From CAYZJB01 sp964602985 (GTDB lineage: Bacteria > CLD3 > SB21): DNA of 64,000 bases. This document shows positions 51,779 to 59,435 of the stretch, piece by piece. The position numbers were made by a program, and so were the translations under genes. The stretch is taken from positions 1 to 64,000 of the forward strand of contig CAZRTJ010000006.1 in assembly GCA_964602985.1 (NCBI GenBank). The letters are read 5' to 3'. The notes beneath the pieces are model-generated. The model worked only from the letters and a program-made list of their open reading frames with translations. It was not told the origin of the DNA and searched no databases. Numbering within the stretch: position 1 is the stretch's first letter; each line of letters opens with the position of its first letter.

Positions 51779-52753
51779 TTAAAAATGGCGGAATCCGAGG
51801 GCTTGCCTGTCTGTTCGTATGCCGTTGCGGAGGAAGTCGATTCTCCTCGACCGCGTCGCCACGCCGATTTGCGTAATGTTGTTTCTCAGAATCGTCCTGG
51901 CCTTTCTGAAATCCGATGCGGTCATCCACAGGAGCAGTTCGTAATCCTCACCGCCGTGCAACGCCCAATCCAGCGAATCTTTCTGAAATCGCCTTCCCAG
52001 CTCGACCGCCGAACGGGCTACCGGGATTTTGCCGAGATCGATCTGGGCGCCGACGTCACTGGCCTCGCACACATGTCGCAAATCTGACGCCAGGCCGTCG
52101 CTCAGATCGATGGCGGCGTGGACTCGCACTCGACCCTTTTTCAGGAGTCGTTGCAAGTCGTTTCGTGGTCGGGGTCTTCGGTAGCGACGAACAGCGGATC
52201 CGGTTCGCACGCCGTGGCGCAACGCTTCCAGTCCCGCGGCCGCTTCACCCAGACGACCGGTAACGGCAATCACGTCACCCTGGCGGGCGCCGTCTCGCTT
52301 CCATAATTCGGATGCTGGCGCTTCACCGATCACGGTCACACTCAGGATGACCTTGGGTCCGCGCGTGAGATTCCCGCCGACGATGTGGATGTCCTGGCGT
52401 TGTCCGCATTGCGTCATTCCGCGAAAGAGGCTTTTCACCTCACCCACGCCGGTTGTCTCCGGCAGCGTCAATGCGACCAGCGCCCACCGGGGCATTGCGC
52501 CCATGGCGGCGATGTCGCTGAGATTGACCGCCATCGCCTTCCAGCCCACGTCGGTCCAGGAGCAGAATTCGCGCGTGAAATGCACATCTTCCGCCAACGT
52601 GTCGACTGAGGCGACCTGATGGGCTCGCGGACGCCACACGGCGGCGTCATCGCCGATACCGATAAGCAAATCTCTTGCGAAAGAACGTTTTCGGGACACC
52701 GCACGATCGATGCGTCGAATCAAGCCAAACTCGCCGATGTCTCGTACTTTCAT
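51779..52753 (-). CDS. thiL: Thiamine-monophosphate kinase
   Basis: 324 aa. Phosphorylates thiamine phosphate to thiamine pyrophosphate. Mg/ATP site GIGDDAAVWR, then SVDTLAEDVHFTRE, GGNLTRGPKVILSV and the C-terminal HGGEDYELLLWM. First gene of the eight-gene reverse operon and preceded by its own TTGATA-17-TATATT promoter with a ~15-nt leader holding AGGA. No THI-box (thiamine riboswitch) could be seen in the leader. Confidence 0.96.
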   Translation of the reverse strand: MKVRDIGEFGLIRRIDRAVSRKRSFARDLLIGIGDDAAVWRPRAHQVASVDTLAEDVHFTREFCSWTDVGWKAMAVNLSDIAAMGAMPRWALVALTLPETTGVGEVKSLFRGMTQCGQRQDIHIVGGNLTRGPKVILSVTVIGEAPASELWKRDGARQGDVIAVTGRLGEAAAGLEALRHGVRTGSAVRRYRRPRPRNDLQRLLKKGRVRVHAAIDLSDGLASDLRHVCEASDVGAQIDLGKIPVARSAVELGRRFQKDSLDWALHGGEDYELLLWMTASDFRKARTILRNNITQIGVATRSRRIDFLRNGIRTDRQALGFRHF

Positions 52754-52774
52754 GCGATTCCTGACAAGTCGTGG

Positions 52775-52803
52775 AATATAGACGAAGGGTCAGTCTTTAT
52801 CAA
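52775..52803 (-). promoter_or_regulatory. Promoter of the thiL operon
   Basis: Reverse strand: TTGATA at 52798-52803, TATATT at 52775-52780, spacing 17. A near-consensus site driving the eight genes from thiL to the aminotransferase. It is divergent from the vWA promoter. Confidence 0.75.
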
Positions 52804-52840
52804 AAAAAAATTGGACTCCCGTCTGTTACCGAAAATCACT

Positions 52841-52870
52841 TTGATCTCAATGCATCGGAGGCGATATTTC
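52841..52870 (+). promoter_or_regulatory. Possible promoter of the vWA gene
   Basis: TTGATC at 52841-52846, TATTTC at 52865-52870, spacing 18. Weaker -10 than the other sites. It gives a leader of about 40 nt with GGGAGGAG before the ATG. Confidence 0.4.
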
Positions 52871-52916
52871 AATACATTCCCGCCTGGACAATAACTCACC
52901 AATTGGGAGGAGAGTT

Positions 52917-55040
52917 ATGAGTCGTTTCGGTTCTTGTTTCTTGGTTCTCGCCGGTGTGGTGTCCATTACTTATGTGGCGCTGAAAAAGCCCCAGACCGCC
53001 CAATTTGAATTAACAGTTCGAAACCCGATCAGCCAACAACCCCTCCTCGGTGTCCGAATCGAACTGGCCGGCAGGACGGCCGTGACAGATTCCAACGGAC
53101 ATGCCAAACTCATGCATTTGCCTGAAGGGGAATTCGTCTGCCGAATCTTGAAGCCCGGCTACCAAACCGCGAGCGTGCAGAAAACGGTCCTAACGGCACG
53201 TACGCGAACCACGCTGCGGCTGACGCTTCAGGAGACGGTGAGTTGGGTTCCGTCCTTTGCGTCCGAGTCCGTCGATCTGCAATTGGCGGATCTGGATTGG
53301 TCTCAGGAGTCCCTGGCTCCGCAAGAAGAGCTCAAGGAATGGACGGAGGAGGCAAGGATCGCCGCTTCCTTATCCAAGAGCAAAGCTACGGGCGCCAAAG
53401 CTGCGTCACGTGCCAAGGCCGCCGGGAAGGGCGTATTGGCGATCGCGGGCGGAATCGGATTCGCCGGATCGGCGGATTCATATTCCAAGGATGAGTCGGC
53501 GCCGGCGGTACAACGCCGCGGAACCCGTGATGTGTTTTTTGAACATCGCGACTCGAATCCGTTTGTGGATACGGAAGATGATTCGGTGTCCACGTTCGGG
53601 GCCGATGTGTCCACGGCGTCGTTCTCGAAGGTTAGGAGCTATGTCAAAACCGGAGGCGGAATTCCCAAAGACGCTGTCCGAGTGGAAGAAATGATCAACT
53701 ATTTCACCTACGGATATCCGGCGCCGACGGACCGGACGTTTTCCATTACCACGGATGCAAATCCGTCCGTTATCACCTCCGGTACTCGTATGCTGCGAAT
53801 TGGAATTCGTGCAAAGGACATCCCGTCCGAAAATCGGGCGCCGGCCCTTCTCACCTTTGTCGTCGATATCTCCGGATCCATGAATATTGAACGGCGGCTG
53901 GGACTTGTGAAAAAAACGCTGGCGTTATTGGCCAAGGAGCTTCGCGAAGGCGACCGAATTGGAATTGTCACCTACGGTACGGAAGCTCAAGTCGTTCTTC
54001 CGCCGACATCCGACAAGGAGCTGATCATTCGAAGGGTGGACAGCCTCGAATCCTACGGTTCAACCAATGCAGAAGCCGGCTTGTGGGAAGGATACAAACT
54101 GGCCGCGGAAAATTTCGACCCGAAGGCCATCAATCGTGTGATTCTCTGTACCGACGGCGTTGCGAATAACGGGGAAACGTCCTCCGAAGGTCTACTGAAA
54201 AAAATCGACGAGTACCGCCGCATGGGGATCACGCTGACCGCATGCGGTTTTGGAATGGACAACTACAATGACGTCCTGCTGGAAAATCTCGCCACACAGG
54301 GAGATGGAACGTATTGCTACATCGACGATATCCGCGAAGCGAAAAAAGTATTCGTCAAGCAACTGACGGGGACACTTCAAGTCGTCGCAAGGGACGTTAA
54401 GATTCAGGTTGCCTTCGATCCTGCGGTCGTGAGCCGGTACCGATTGGTCGGTTATGAAAAAAGGGACATCCAGGATGCGAAGTTTCGCGACGATACGCAG
54501 GATGGCGGAGAAATCGGCGCCGGTCATCAGGTCACGGCGTTGTACGAACTCAAGCTGAAGGACTCGATGGCGGCGCGCGTCGGCAAAATTTCTCTGCGGT
54601 ATAAACTGCCCGACGGAAAGACGATCGAAGAACAGTCCGCCGAATTGACGTTGTCGGCGCCTCAACGCCCGGATGAATTACGGTTCGTTCAGGCGGTAGC
54701 CCTCTATGGAGACTGGCTCCGGCAAAGTTATTGGACAAGAAATCGAAATGCGGAAGACGTGAAGAACATTCTACTGTCGATCGATACGAGTTTCTATTCG
54801 TTTGAGTATTACAGTGACTTCGCGGAGATGGTGTATTACTCCCTGCATTCTCGCAAAGTGACTCACCTGGGGATTATAGATATGGACTTGACCGGACAGT
54901 TGGATTACGTGCTGGGTGGTTTGCCGTCAATTACTTCCCTCACCACAGGTTCTCAGGTTGCATCGATCGCAGGGCTCGAAATAGGACCGGATGTTCAATA
55001 CGCTAATGACGTCCAGGAGGTTGTTAAATTACGTGGGTAA
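52917..55040 (+). CDS. von Willebrand factor A protein (YfbK-type) with N-terminal signal anchor
   Basis: 707 aa. Signal anchor (~2-22), then a carboxypeptidase-regulatory-like beta domain (~35-100; GVRIELAGRTAVTDSNG), an Ala/Lys-rich low-complexity stretch (~135-185), a YfbK-type N-terminal region (FVDTEDDSVSTFGADVSTAS), the vWA domain with MIDAS VVDISGSMNIER (~317) and a DUF3520-like C-terminus (DRNAEDV-type helices). It likely binds partners through a metal-dependent site in the periplasm. GGGAGGAG precedes the ATG. The frame shows further protein-like coding after the TAA at 55038. Confidence 0.9.
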   Translation: MSRFGSCFLVLAGVVSITYVALKKPQTAQFELTVRNPISQQPLLGVRIELAGRTAVTDSNGHAKLMHLPEGEFVCRILKPGYQTASVQKTVLTARTRTTLRLTLQETVSWVPSFASESVDLQLADLDWSQESLAPQEELKEWTEEARIAASLSKSKATGAKAASRAKAAGKGVLAIAGGIGFAGSADSYSKDESAPAVQRRGTRDVFFEHRDSNPFVDTEDDSVSTFGADVSTASFSKVRSYVKTGGGIPKDAVRVEEMINYFTYGYPAPTDRTFSITTDANPSVITSGTRMLRIGIRAKDIPSENRAPALLTFVVDISGSMNIERRLGLVKKTLALLAKELREGDRIGIVTYGTEAQVVLPPTSDKELIIRRVDSLESYGSTNAEAGLWEGYKLAAENFDPKAINRVILCTDGVANNGETSSEGLLKKIDEYRRMGITLTACGFGMDNYNDVLLENLATQGDGTYCYIDDIREAKKVFVKQLTGTLQVVARDVKIQVAFDPAVVSRYRLVGYEKRDIQDAKFRDDTQDGGEIGAGHQVTALYELKLKDSMAARVGKISLRYKLPDGKTIEEQSAELTLSAPQRPDELRFVQAVALYGDWLRQSYWTRNRNAEDVKNILLSIDTSFYSFEYYSDFAEMVYYSLHSRKVTHLGIIDMDLTGQLDYVLGGLPSITSLTTGSQVASIAGLEIGPDVQYANDVQEVVKLRG

Positions 55041-55163
55041 AGTCTCGAAGGTTGTCGTGGCATCCAATTCAACCCGCAACTCCGCGGCTTCTATGTGCGT
55101 GGCGAACAGGTGTCGTGGGTGGAGTTTCCCACGGCAGGCGAAGACGGTTCAGTTTTCGTTTAA
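55041..55163 (+). other. In-frame coding-like segment after the vWA stop
   Basis: Directly after the TAA at 55038-55040 the same frame stays open for 40 codons to TAA at 55161-55163 and reads like protein (GIQFNPQLRGFYVRGEQVS, WVEFPTAGEDGSVFV). It may be a former C-terminus cut off by a nonsense mutation, a stop-codon error, or chance. A short inverted repeat (CGTGGG/CCCACG) lies inside. Confidence 0.3.
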
Positions 55164-55188
55164 GGTGTCGGTTGGCGAATCGTGAGAT

Positions 55189-56412
55189 TCACATTTCCTG
55201 TCGGATGGCCTCCGCCGGACTCAGGCGAGCAGCCAGGGTCGCCGGATAGGTGCCGAACAATATGCCGGTCGTCACGGCAAGAAGGGTCACGGTAGTCAAC
55301 GTGCCCAAACTGAACGACGCATCAAAGGGAGCGTCGGCGATCTTCCGGATCATGGACGCAATTCCAAGCGCCGCCAGGTACCCCAGGATCATTCCCAGAG
55401 AACTACCCAAGATGGAAATGACGACTGACTCGGAGAGAAATTGCTTCAAGATATCGCGCTTCCGCGCGCCGACCGATTTTCGAATTCCGATTTCCACCCG
55501 GCGTTGCGCGATGGAGATCAAGAGCACATTCATGACGCCGATCCCGCCGACCACGACAGAGACTCCGACGATGAATCCCATGACGATCCGGAAAACCAGA
55601 AAGCCCTTCGTCATTTGTTCCACACGAGACTGGTGGCTGATGACCGACAGGCTGTCGGTGGGACTGACGGGGTTGGTTCTCAGCCAACTTCGGATCTCCT
55701 CCTGCAGAGGTATGACGTCTTCCAAAGAGGCCGCTTCAAAGAAGGCCGTGGGCGGATACTCCGCCATTTGGCGGGCATCCATACGCGTGATGGGCACGGA
55801 CACGACCGGACTTTCCTGCGGCGTATGGGTAATTCCAATGATCGTGTACGACCCGGGACCGATGACGATGTCTGTACCGATGAGGCGATCCAGAAGCGTG
55901 GAATCTGGTTCCAGCCGCTGGGCCAGTGCACGACTGATCACGGCCACGGAATCGAGCGTTCTGACGTCTTCTACGCCGATCAGGCGTCCCGCCAGCAGCG
56001 AATCCGGACGGAGGACTTCTTCGGTCGTGAATTGCACGATCGCGCCGATGTTCTTGGAATTGTCATTCGATACTTCTGCACCGTATCTGGAAAACATCTG
56101 GGAGGCCGATGGACGGCTCAATTGGCGGCGAAGCAGATCAAAACGGTCGAGTGTCAGGACGGCGCAGTCTGTCTTTCGCATGCGCACGCCGTCGACGACT
56201 TTGAATGGTTCGCTTCCGACCGCGACGATGTTGAGCGAGGTCGATTCGAGAACCTGCTCGCGCGCGCCTACCTCCATGCCGTCGATCAGAGACAGCACGA
56301 TGACCAACGCGGCCACGCCGATGACAATGCCGAGAATCGACAGGAAAGTGTGGAAGAAGCGGGAACGGATGTTGTACAGGGTGAATGAAAAGGCGTGGCC
56401 AAAATTCTTCAT
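55189..56412 (-). CDS. MacB/FtsX-type ABC transporter permease
   Basis: 407 aa. MacB_PCD plus FtsX layout: N-terminal helix (SRFFHTFLSILGIVIGVAAL, ~18-40), a large periplasmic domain (~45-270) and three C-terminal helices. The conserved MNVLLISIAQRRVEIGIRKSVGARKRDILKQF motif region around the second helix is diagnostic of this family (quoted in parts: RVEIGIRKSVGARK). Usually paired with an ATPase gene; none is adjacent. Probably part of an export or lipoprotein-release system. Short ATTC inverted repeat upstream. Confidence 0.9.
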   Translation of the reverse strand: MKNFGHAFSFTLYNIRSRFFHTFLSILGIVIGVAALVIVLSLIDGMEVGAREQVLESTSLNIVAVGSEPFKVVDGVRMRKTDCAVLTLDRFDLLRRQLSRPSASQMFSRYGAEVSNDNSKNIGAIVQFTTEEVLRPDSLLAGRLIGVEDVRTLDSVAVISRALAQRLEPDSTLLDRLIGTDIVIGPGSYTIIGITHTPQESPVVSVPITRMDARQMAEYPPTAFFEAASLEDVIPLQEEIRSWLRTNPVSPTDSLSVISHQSRVEQMTKGFLVFRIVMGFIVGVSVVVGGIGVMNVLLISIAQRRVEIGIRKSVGARKRDILKQFLSESVVISILGSSLGMILGYLAALGIASMIRKIADAPFDASFSLGTLTTVTLLAVTTGILFGTYPATLAARLSPAEAIRQEM

Positions 56413-56438
56413 ACATTTCCGCGCAGGGTTGTTTGATC

Positions 56439-56458
56439 ACCTTCCCTACGTGGAAGGT
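56439..56458. repeat. Short inverted repeat between divergent genes
   Basis: ACCTTCC at 56439-56445 and GGAAGGT at 56452-56458 around a 6-nt loop. It lies 27 nt from the FtsX-permease start in the divergent spacer, so it may be an operator or a small terminator. No T-tract. Confidence 0.35.
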
Positions 56459-56483
56459 CCGTCAAGGTTTCGGATAGAGTGGG

Positions 56484-56512
56484 TTGACGGTCGATCGGAA
56501 ATACGATAACTT
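56484..56512 (+). promoter_or_regulatory. Promoter for the secreted protein at 56537
   Basis: TTGACG at 56484-56489, TAACTT at 56507-56512, spacing 17. Predicted start near 56519, with a short leader that contains CGGAG. Confidence 0.6.
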
Positions 56513-56536
56513 GACCGGACTCCTCACGGAGATTGG

Positions 56537-57559
56537 ATGGAAATGAAGTCGGTCATCCTGTATATCACTTCGCTGCTGATCTGTGGGACCCTCTGCGCCC
56601 AGTACGATCAGCCGCCGTCGATTTTTGTGATGCAATCGGCACGCGACGATGTCTACATCGGTGGAATTTTCCAGACAATCGGCGGAGTTCGTGCGTCGAA
56701 TGTGGCGCGGTGCTCGGGCGGCCCTCCGCGGTTCGAGGCGCTCGGCCCCGGAGTACCGTTCAGTGTGAATCACATGACGCTGGACAGTCGCGAAAGGTTG
56801 TATGTGGCGGGCGACGAATCGGGGCGCGCGCGGCTTGCCCGCTGGGACGGGCAACACTGGGAGCCGATGGCATTGCCCGATTCGATGCGCGGGGTCCTCG
56901 GTATGATCATTGACCCGTGGGGAGCGTTGTGCGTGATGTCCAGCGTCCGGGACACGGTCATCCGACCGGTGTTGTGGCGGAGCGTCGGCGCCGAGTGGAC
57001 ATGTATGGATCTGCCGACTCAGTCTGCCGGCAGAGTCTTATCGGCGGCCGTGCAGGGCGCTGACGTGATGTTTACACAAGGGAATGCCGTCTGGCATTTT
57101 GATGGCCACTGGCTTAATCAGATCGATGGTCCCCTTCCAGGCTCGGGACAGGGGTTATTCGGGCCTGAGCGCCCGCGGATATTTCTGCGCGAACGCAGAT
57201 TTTGGTCCATAGGCCCGGGAGGCTTGCGAGAGTGGTCCAATCGACAATGGAAGGAAGCGTCTCCCATGCCGGCCATGGAAGGAACCTTCGTTCAGATCGA
57301 GGCCATGGCGAGTACAGAAGATCAACTCATCGTCAGTCGCAGTTATTTCTACCACGAGATTGACATCGGCTGGATGGTTCGCCGTTTGTACCGGTATGGC
57401 GACGGCAAGTGGTTCCAGTCAAATTTTCCCTATCACTGCAATGCGATGGCCATCGTCGGCGGCTACCTACTGACCGGACACACGTCGGATGAATACCGGC
57501 CTATGATTTCGATACGGAAATTATCCGACATCCCGTGGGTGAATATCAAACGTCCGTAA
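56537..57559 (+). CDS. Secreted protein of probable beta-propeller type, function unknown
   Basis: 340 aa with a signal peptide (hydrophobic ILYITSLLICGTLC, then AQYDQ). The mature protein has repeated short beta motifs ending in Trp/Asp: VYIGGIFQTIGGVRASNVAR, LYVAGDESGRARLARWDGQ and similar later, which resembles the x-WDG-W/x-F-type repeats of propeller or delta-60-like proteins. No catalytic motif. ATG 56537 with GGAG eight nt upstream (a second ATG at 56543 is possible). No obvious partner among neighbours. Confidence 0.6.
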   Translation: MEMKSVILYITSLLICGTLCAQYDQPPSIFVMQSARDDVYIGGIFQTIGGVRASNVARCSGGPPRFEALGPGVPFSVNHMTLDSRERLYVAGDESGRARLARWDGQHWEPMALPDSMRGVLGMIIDPWGALCVMSSVRDTVIRPVLWRSVGAEWTCMDLPTQSAGRVLSAAVQGADVMFTQGNAVWHFDGHWLNQIDGPLPGSGQGLFGPERPRIFLRERRFWSIGPGGLREWSNRQWKEASPMPAMEGTFVQIEAMASTEDQLIVSRSYFYHEIDIGWMVRRLYRYGDGKWFQSNFPYHCNAMAIVGGYLLTGHTSDEYRPMISIRKLSDIPWVNIKRP

Positions 57560-57600
57560 TTTCTCCGGTGCGTAAACCTTGCCGGTGCCGCACAAGAGCC

Positions 57601-57629
57601 TTGACAAGTGGGGGTCTTTTTATTATCAT
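57601..57629 (+). promoter_or_regulatory. Promoter of the small acidic protein gene
   Basis: TTGACA at 57601-57606, TATCAT at 57624-57629, spacing 17. A perfect -35. Leaves a ~55-nt leader ending in AAAGGGTG. Confidence 0.65.
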
Positions 57630-57690
57630 GCGACCGAATTTGGCAGCTCACTGATTGTTTTTTAAGAAATTAAGGGTAAAGGGTGTAGCT

Positions 57691-57930
57691 ATGCGGCTGA
57701 CTGCAACAGAGTGGGTTTCAAGAGAAAACAGTTGCCCTGAAGCGGATGCCGAGCACATGCTCGAAGAAGATCCGGATCTGGAATACGAATATTACATCCG
57801 CTATTGTCTTCAAGAATTGAATCTTTCGCCTGACGAGATCATTAAGGGATTTACGGGTGACATGAATGATGCGCAGGAGCGCTTCCTTGAGGATTTTAAA
57901 GGTGAAGATGAGATGGAACTTGAATCGTAG
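57691..57930 (+). CDS. Small, very acidic protein of unknown function
   Basis: 79 aa from ATG 57691, with AAAGGG 8 nt upstream. About 24 Asp/Glu against 6 Lys/Arg, net charge near -18. Two Cys and several Tyr in the middle (LEYEYYIRYCLQELNLS). Predicted helical throughout. It has its own strong promoter and hairpin terminator, so it is a single-gene unit. No family recognised; acidic small proteins can mimic nucleic acid or bind basic partners, but that is speculation here. Confidence 0.7.
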   Translation: MRLTATEWVSRENSCPEADAEHMLEEDPDLEYEYYIRYCLQELNLSPDEIIKGFTGDMNDAQERFLEDFKGEDEMELES

Positions 57931-57949
57931 AAGATGCTGGAAACCCCGC

Positions 57950-57976
57950 AGGCCGCGCACAGCGGCCTTTCTTTTT
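57950..57976 (+). terminator. Rho-independent terminator after the acidic protein
   Basis: Stem AGGCCGC at 57950-57956 and GCGGCCT at 57962-57968 with a 5-nt loop, followed by TTCTTTTT. Located 19 nt after the stop codon. Confidence 0.85.
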
Positions 57977-58256
57977 GGTTCATCCGGGTTCACTGTGGGT
58001 AGACTAATCAGAACACAATAGTGTGTGCATGTGTGGCTTTACCCTTCATGGTGAGCGAAGTCTAAGCCGGAGGCTGCAGTTTTTTATAAATTCTCAAGAT
58101 TTCGGAATCCGCAGGTTCTCTTTTTACTTCTTGAATCATTCTCTCAGGCTTCGATTCGACTTCCGCGAAAGGATGGCAGTAGAGTTTTTTTCACGTTGGT
58201 TGGCGGACCGGACCTGATGGATCCAAACCCGGACGCAGGGCATGATATCCATCCGT
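57977..58256. other. AT-richer intergenic spacer
   Basis: 280 nt, noticeably richer in A/T than the flanks. A 64-codon open frame (58023-58217) is not protein-like. The stretch CTTCATGGTGAGCGAAGTC (58047-58065) resembles, from memory, a palindrome-derived dispersed repeat common in many bacterial genomes. No gene found. Confidence 0.5.
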
Positions 58257-58276
58257 GGGGCTAAAGCCCCTTTTTT
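58257..58276 (+). terminator. GGGGCTAAAGCCCC hairpin with T-tract
   Basis: Perfect palindrome 58257-58270 (6-bp stem, AA in the loop) followed by TTTTTT to 58276. It reads as a terminator in the forward direction, but no gene ends just upstream, so it may be part of a repeat element. Confidence 0.6.
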
Positions 58277-58299
58277 GGGTGCGCGTTTTTCTTGTCGAT

Positions 58300-58319
58300 C
58301 TCAAGGCTAAAGCCTTGAG
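58300..58319. repeat. CTCAAGGCTAAAGCCTTGAG palindrome
   Basis: Perfect 20-nt palindrome with the same GGCTAAAGCC core as the hairpin 30 nt upstream, suggesting a family of related palindromes. Followed by GGAGGAA. Confidence 0.7.
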
Positions 58320-58390
58320 GAGGAAGACTTTCATCTGATCCATAGCAAATCCGGATGAACCTTTTTTTTAATTCTTTTCTTTCTGTCCGG

Positions 58391-58419
58391 TTGCGCCTGA
58401 TCGCTTTCTGGTTTAGATT
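58391..58419 (+). promoter_or_regulatory. Promoter of the polyprenyl synthase operon
   Basis: TTGCGC at 58391-58396, TAGATT at 58414-58419, spacing 17. Leader of about 24 nt with CGGAGA. Likely drives ispB, eno and the genes that follow. Confidence 0.6.
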
Positions 58420-58449
58420 CCCACACGCCAACGGAGACTTCTTCCACGC

Positions 58450-59424
58450 ATGGGTTTGAATGACATTTTTGCGCCGATATCCGACGAAGTCGGGATTTTC
58501 AAGAAGAAATTTCGAGAACAGCTGACGTCCCACGTCAAAATCGTCGACACCATCGCGCAGTACGTCGTCCGCACGCGCGGAAAGAATCTGCGGCCCATGC
58601 TGGTCATGTTGTGCAGCAAGATGTGCGGCGGCGAAGTCACCGAGCGAAGCTACCGCGGAGCGATCACGATCGAGTTGGTGCACACCGCGACCCTCGTGCA
58701 CGACGACGTGGTGGATGGAGCGGATATGCGCCGCGGTATGCCGTCGATCAACGCGATCTGGAAGAACAAGATGGCCGTGCTCATGGGCGATTACCTCCTG
58801 GCCAATGCGCTGATATCGATCGTGGACATCCACAGTTTTGACGCGATGATGCTGTTGTCGGAGGCGACTCGTCGGGCGAGTCGAGGAGAGTTGCTGCAGA
58901 TCGACAAAAGCCGACGGCTGGACATTGACGAAGAGACCTATCTGTTGATGGTCTCCGACAAGACCGGCGCCCTGATCGCGGCCGCCTGCGAACTGGGAGC
59001 GATCACCACGACGGAAGCGGCGGACGACCGTCGGGCGTTGCGCGAATTTGGCGAAGCCGTCGGAGTTGCTTTTCAGATCAAAGACGATTTATTTGACTTC
59101 GAAGGGGTGCAACGCATTATCGGCAAGACCAAAGGCCGCGACTTGAAAGAACAAAAAATTACCCTCCCGCTGATCCATGCCATGAACCGCGCACCGAAGG
59201 AAGAGACCCGCGAGGTGCTCCGCAAAATCAAAAAGGATCCCAGTTCTTCGGAGATCCGCGCGATTCTGAATTTCACGGAGACCTACGGCGGGTTGGAGTA
59301 TGCAAAGCAAAGACTGCGGGAGTATTCCGACCGCGCATTGCGTTGTCTGGATCGCTTTCCAGACAGTCCCTCCAAGAACGGTGTCCAGAAGTTCGTCGAA
59401 TACAACATCGAGCGGAAAAAATAA
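58450..59424 (+). CDS. ispB: Polyprenyl diphosphate synthase
   Basis: 324 aa, trans-prenyltransferase. Elongates FPP for quinone side chains. First Asp-rich motif LVHDDVVDGADMRRGMPSIN, second QIKDDLFDFEG; GLEYAKQRL near the end. The small residues before the first motif allow a long product (octaprenyl-type), but chain length cannot be set from sequence. Followed 11 nt later by eno. Confidence 0.92.
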   Translation: MGLNDIFAPISDEVGIFKKKFREQLTSHVKIVDTIAQYVVRTRGKNLRPMLVMLCSKMCGGEVTERSYRGAITIELVHTATLVHDDVVDGADMRRGMPSINAIWKNKMAVLMGDYLLANALISIVDIHSFDAMMLLSEATRRASRGELLQIDKSRRLDIDEETYLLMVSDKTGALIAAACELGAITTTEAADDRRALREFGEAVGVAFQIKDDLFDFEGVQRIIGKTKGRDLKEQKITLPLIHAMNRAPKEETREVLRKIKKDPSSSEIRAILNFTETYGGLEYAKQRLREYSDRALRCLDRFPDSPSKNGVQKFVEYNIERKK

Positions 59425-59435
59425 GGAAACGCAGT

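Noticed and set aside
52754..52916. Thiamine riboswitch before thiL
   Set aside because: The leader is only about 15 nt and no conserved THI-box elements are visible.
55052..55185. Alternative-frame 45-codon open frame after the vWA gene
   Set aside because: Arg/Cys-rich and less protein-like than the in-frame continuation of the vWA gene.
58023..58217. 64-codon forward open frame in the spacer
   Set aside because: Phe/Arg-rich non-protein-like sequence crossing repeat-like DNA, no ribosome binding site.
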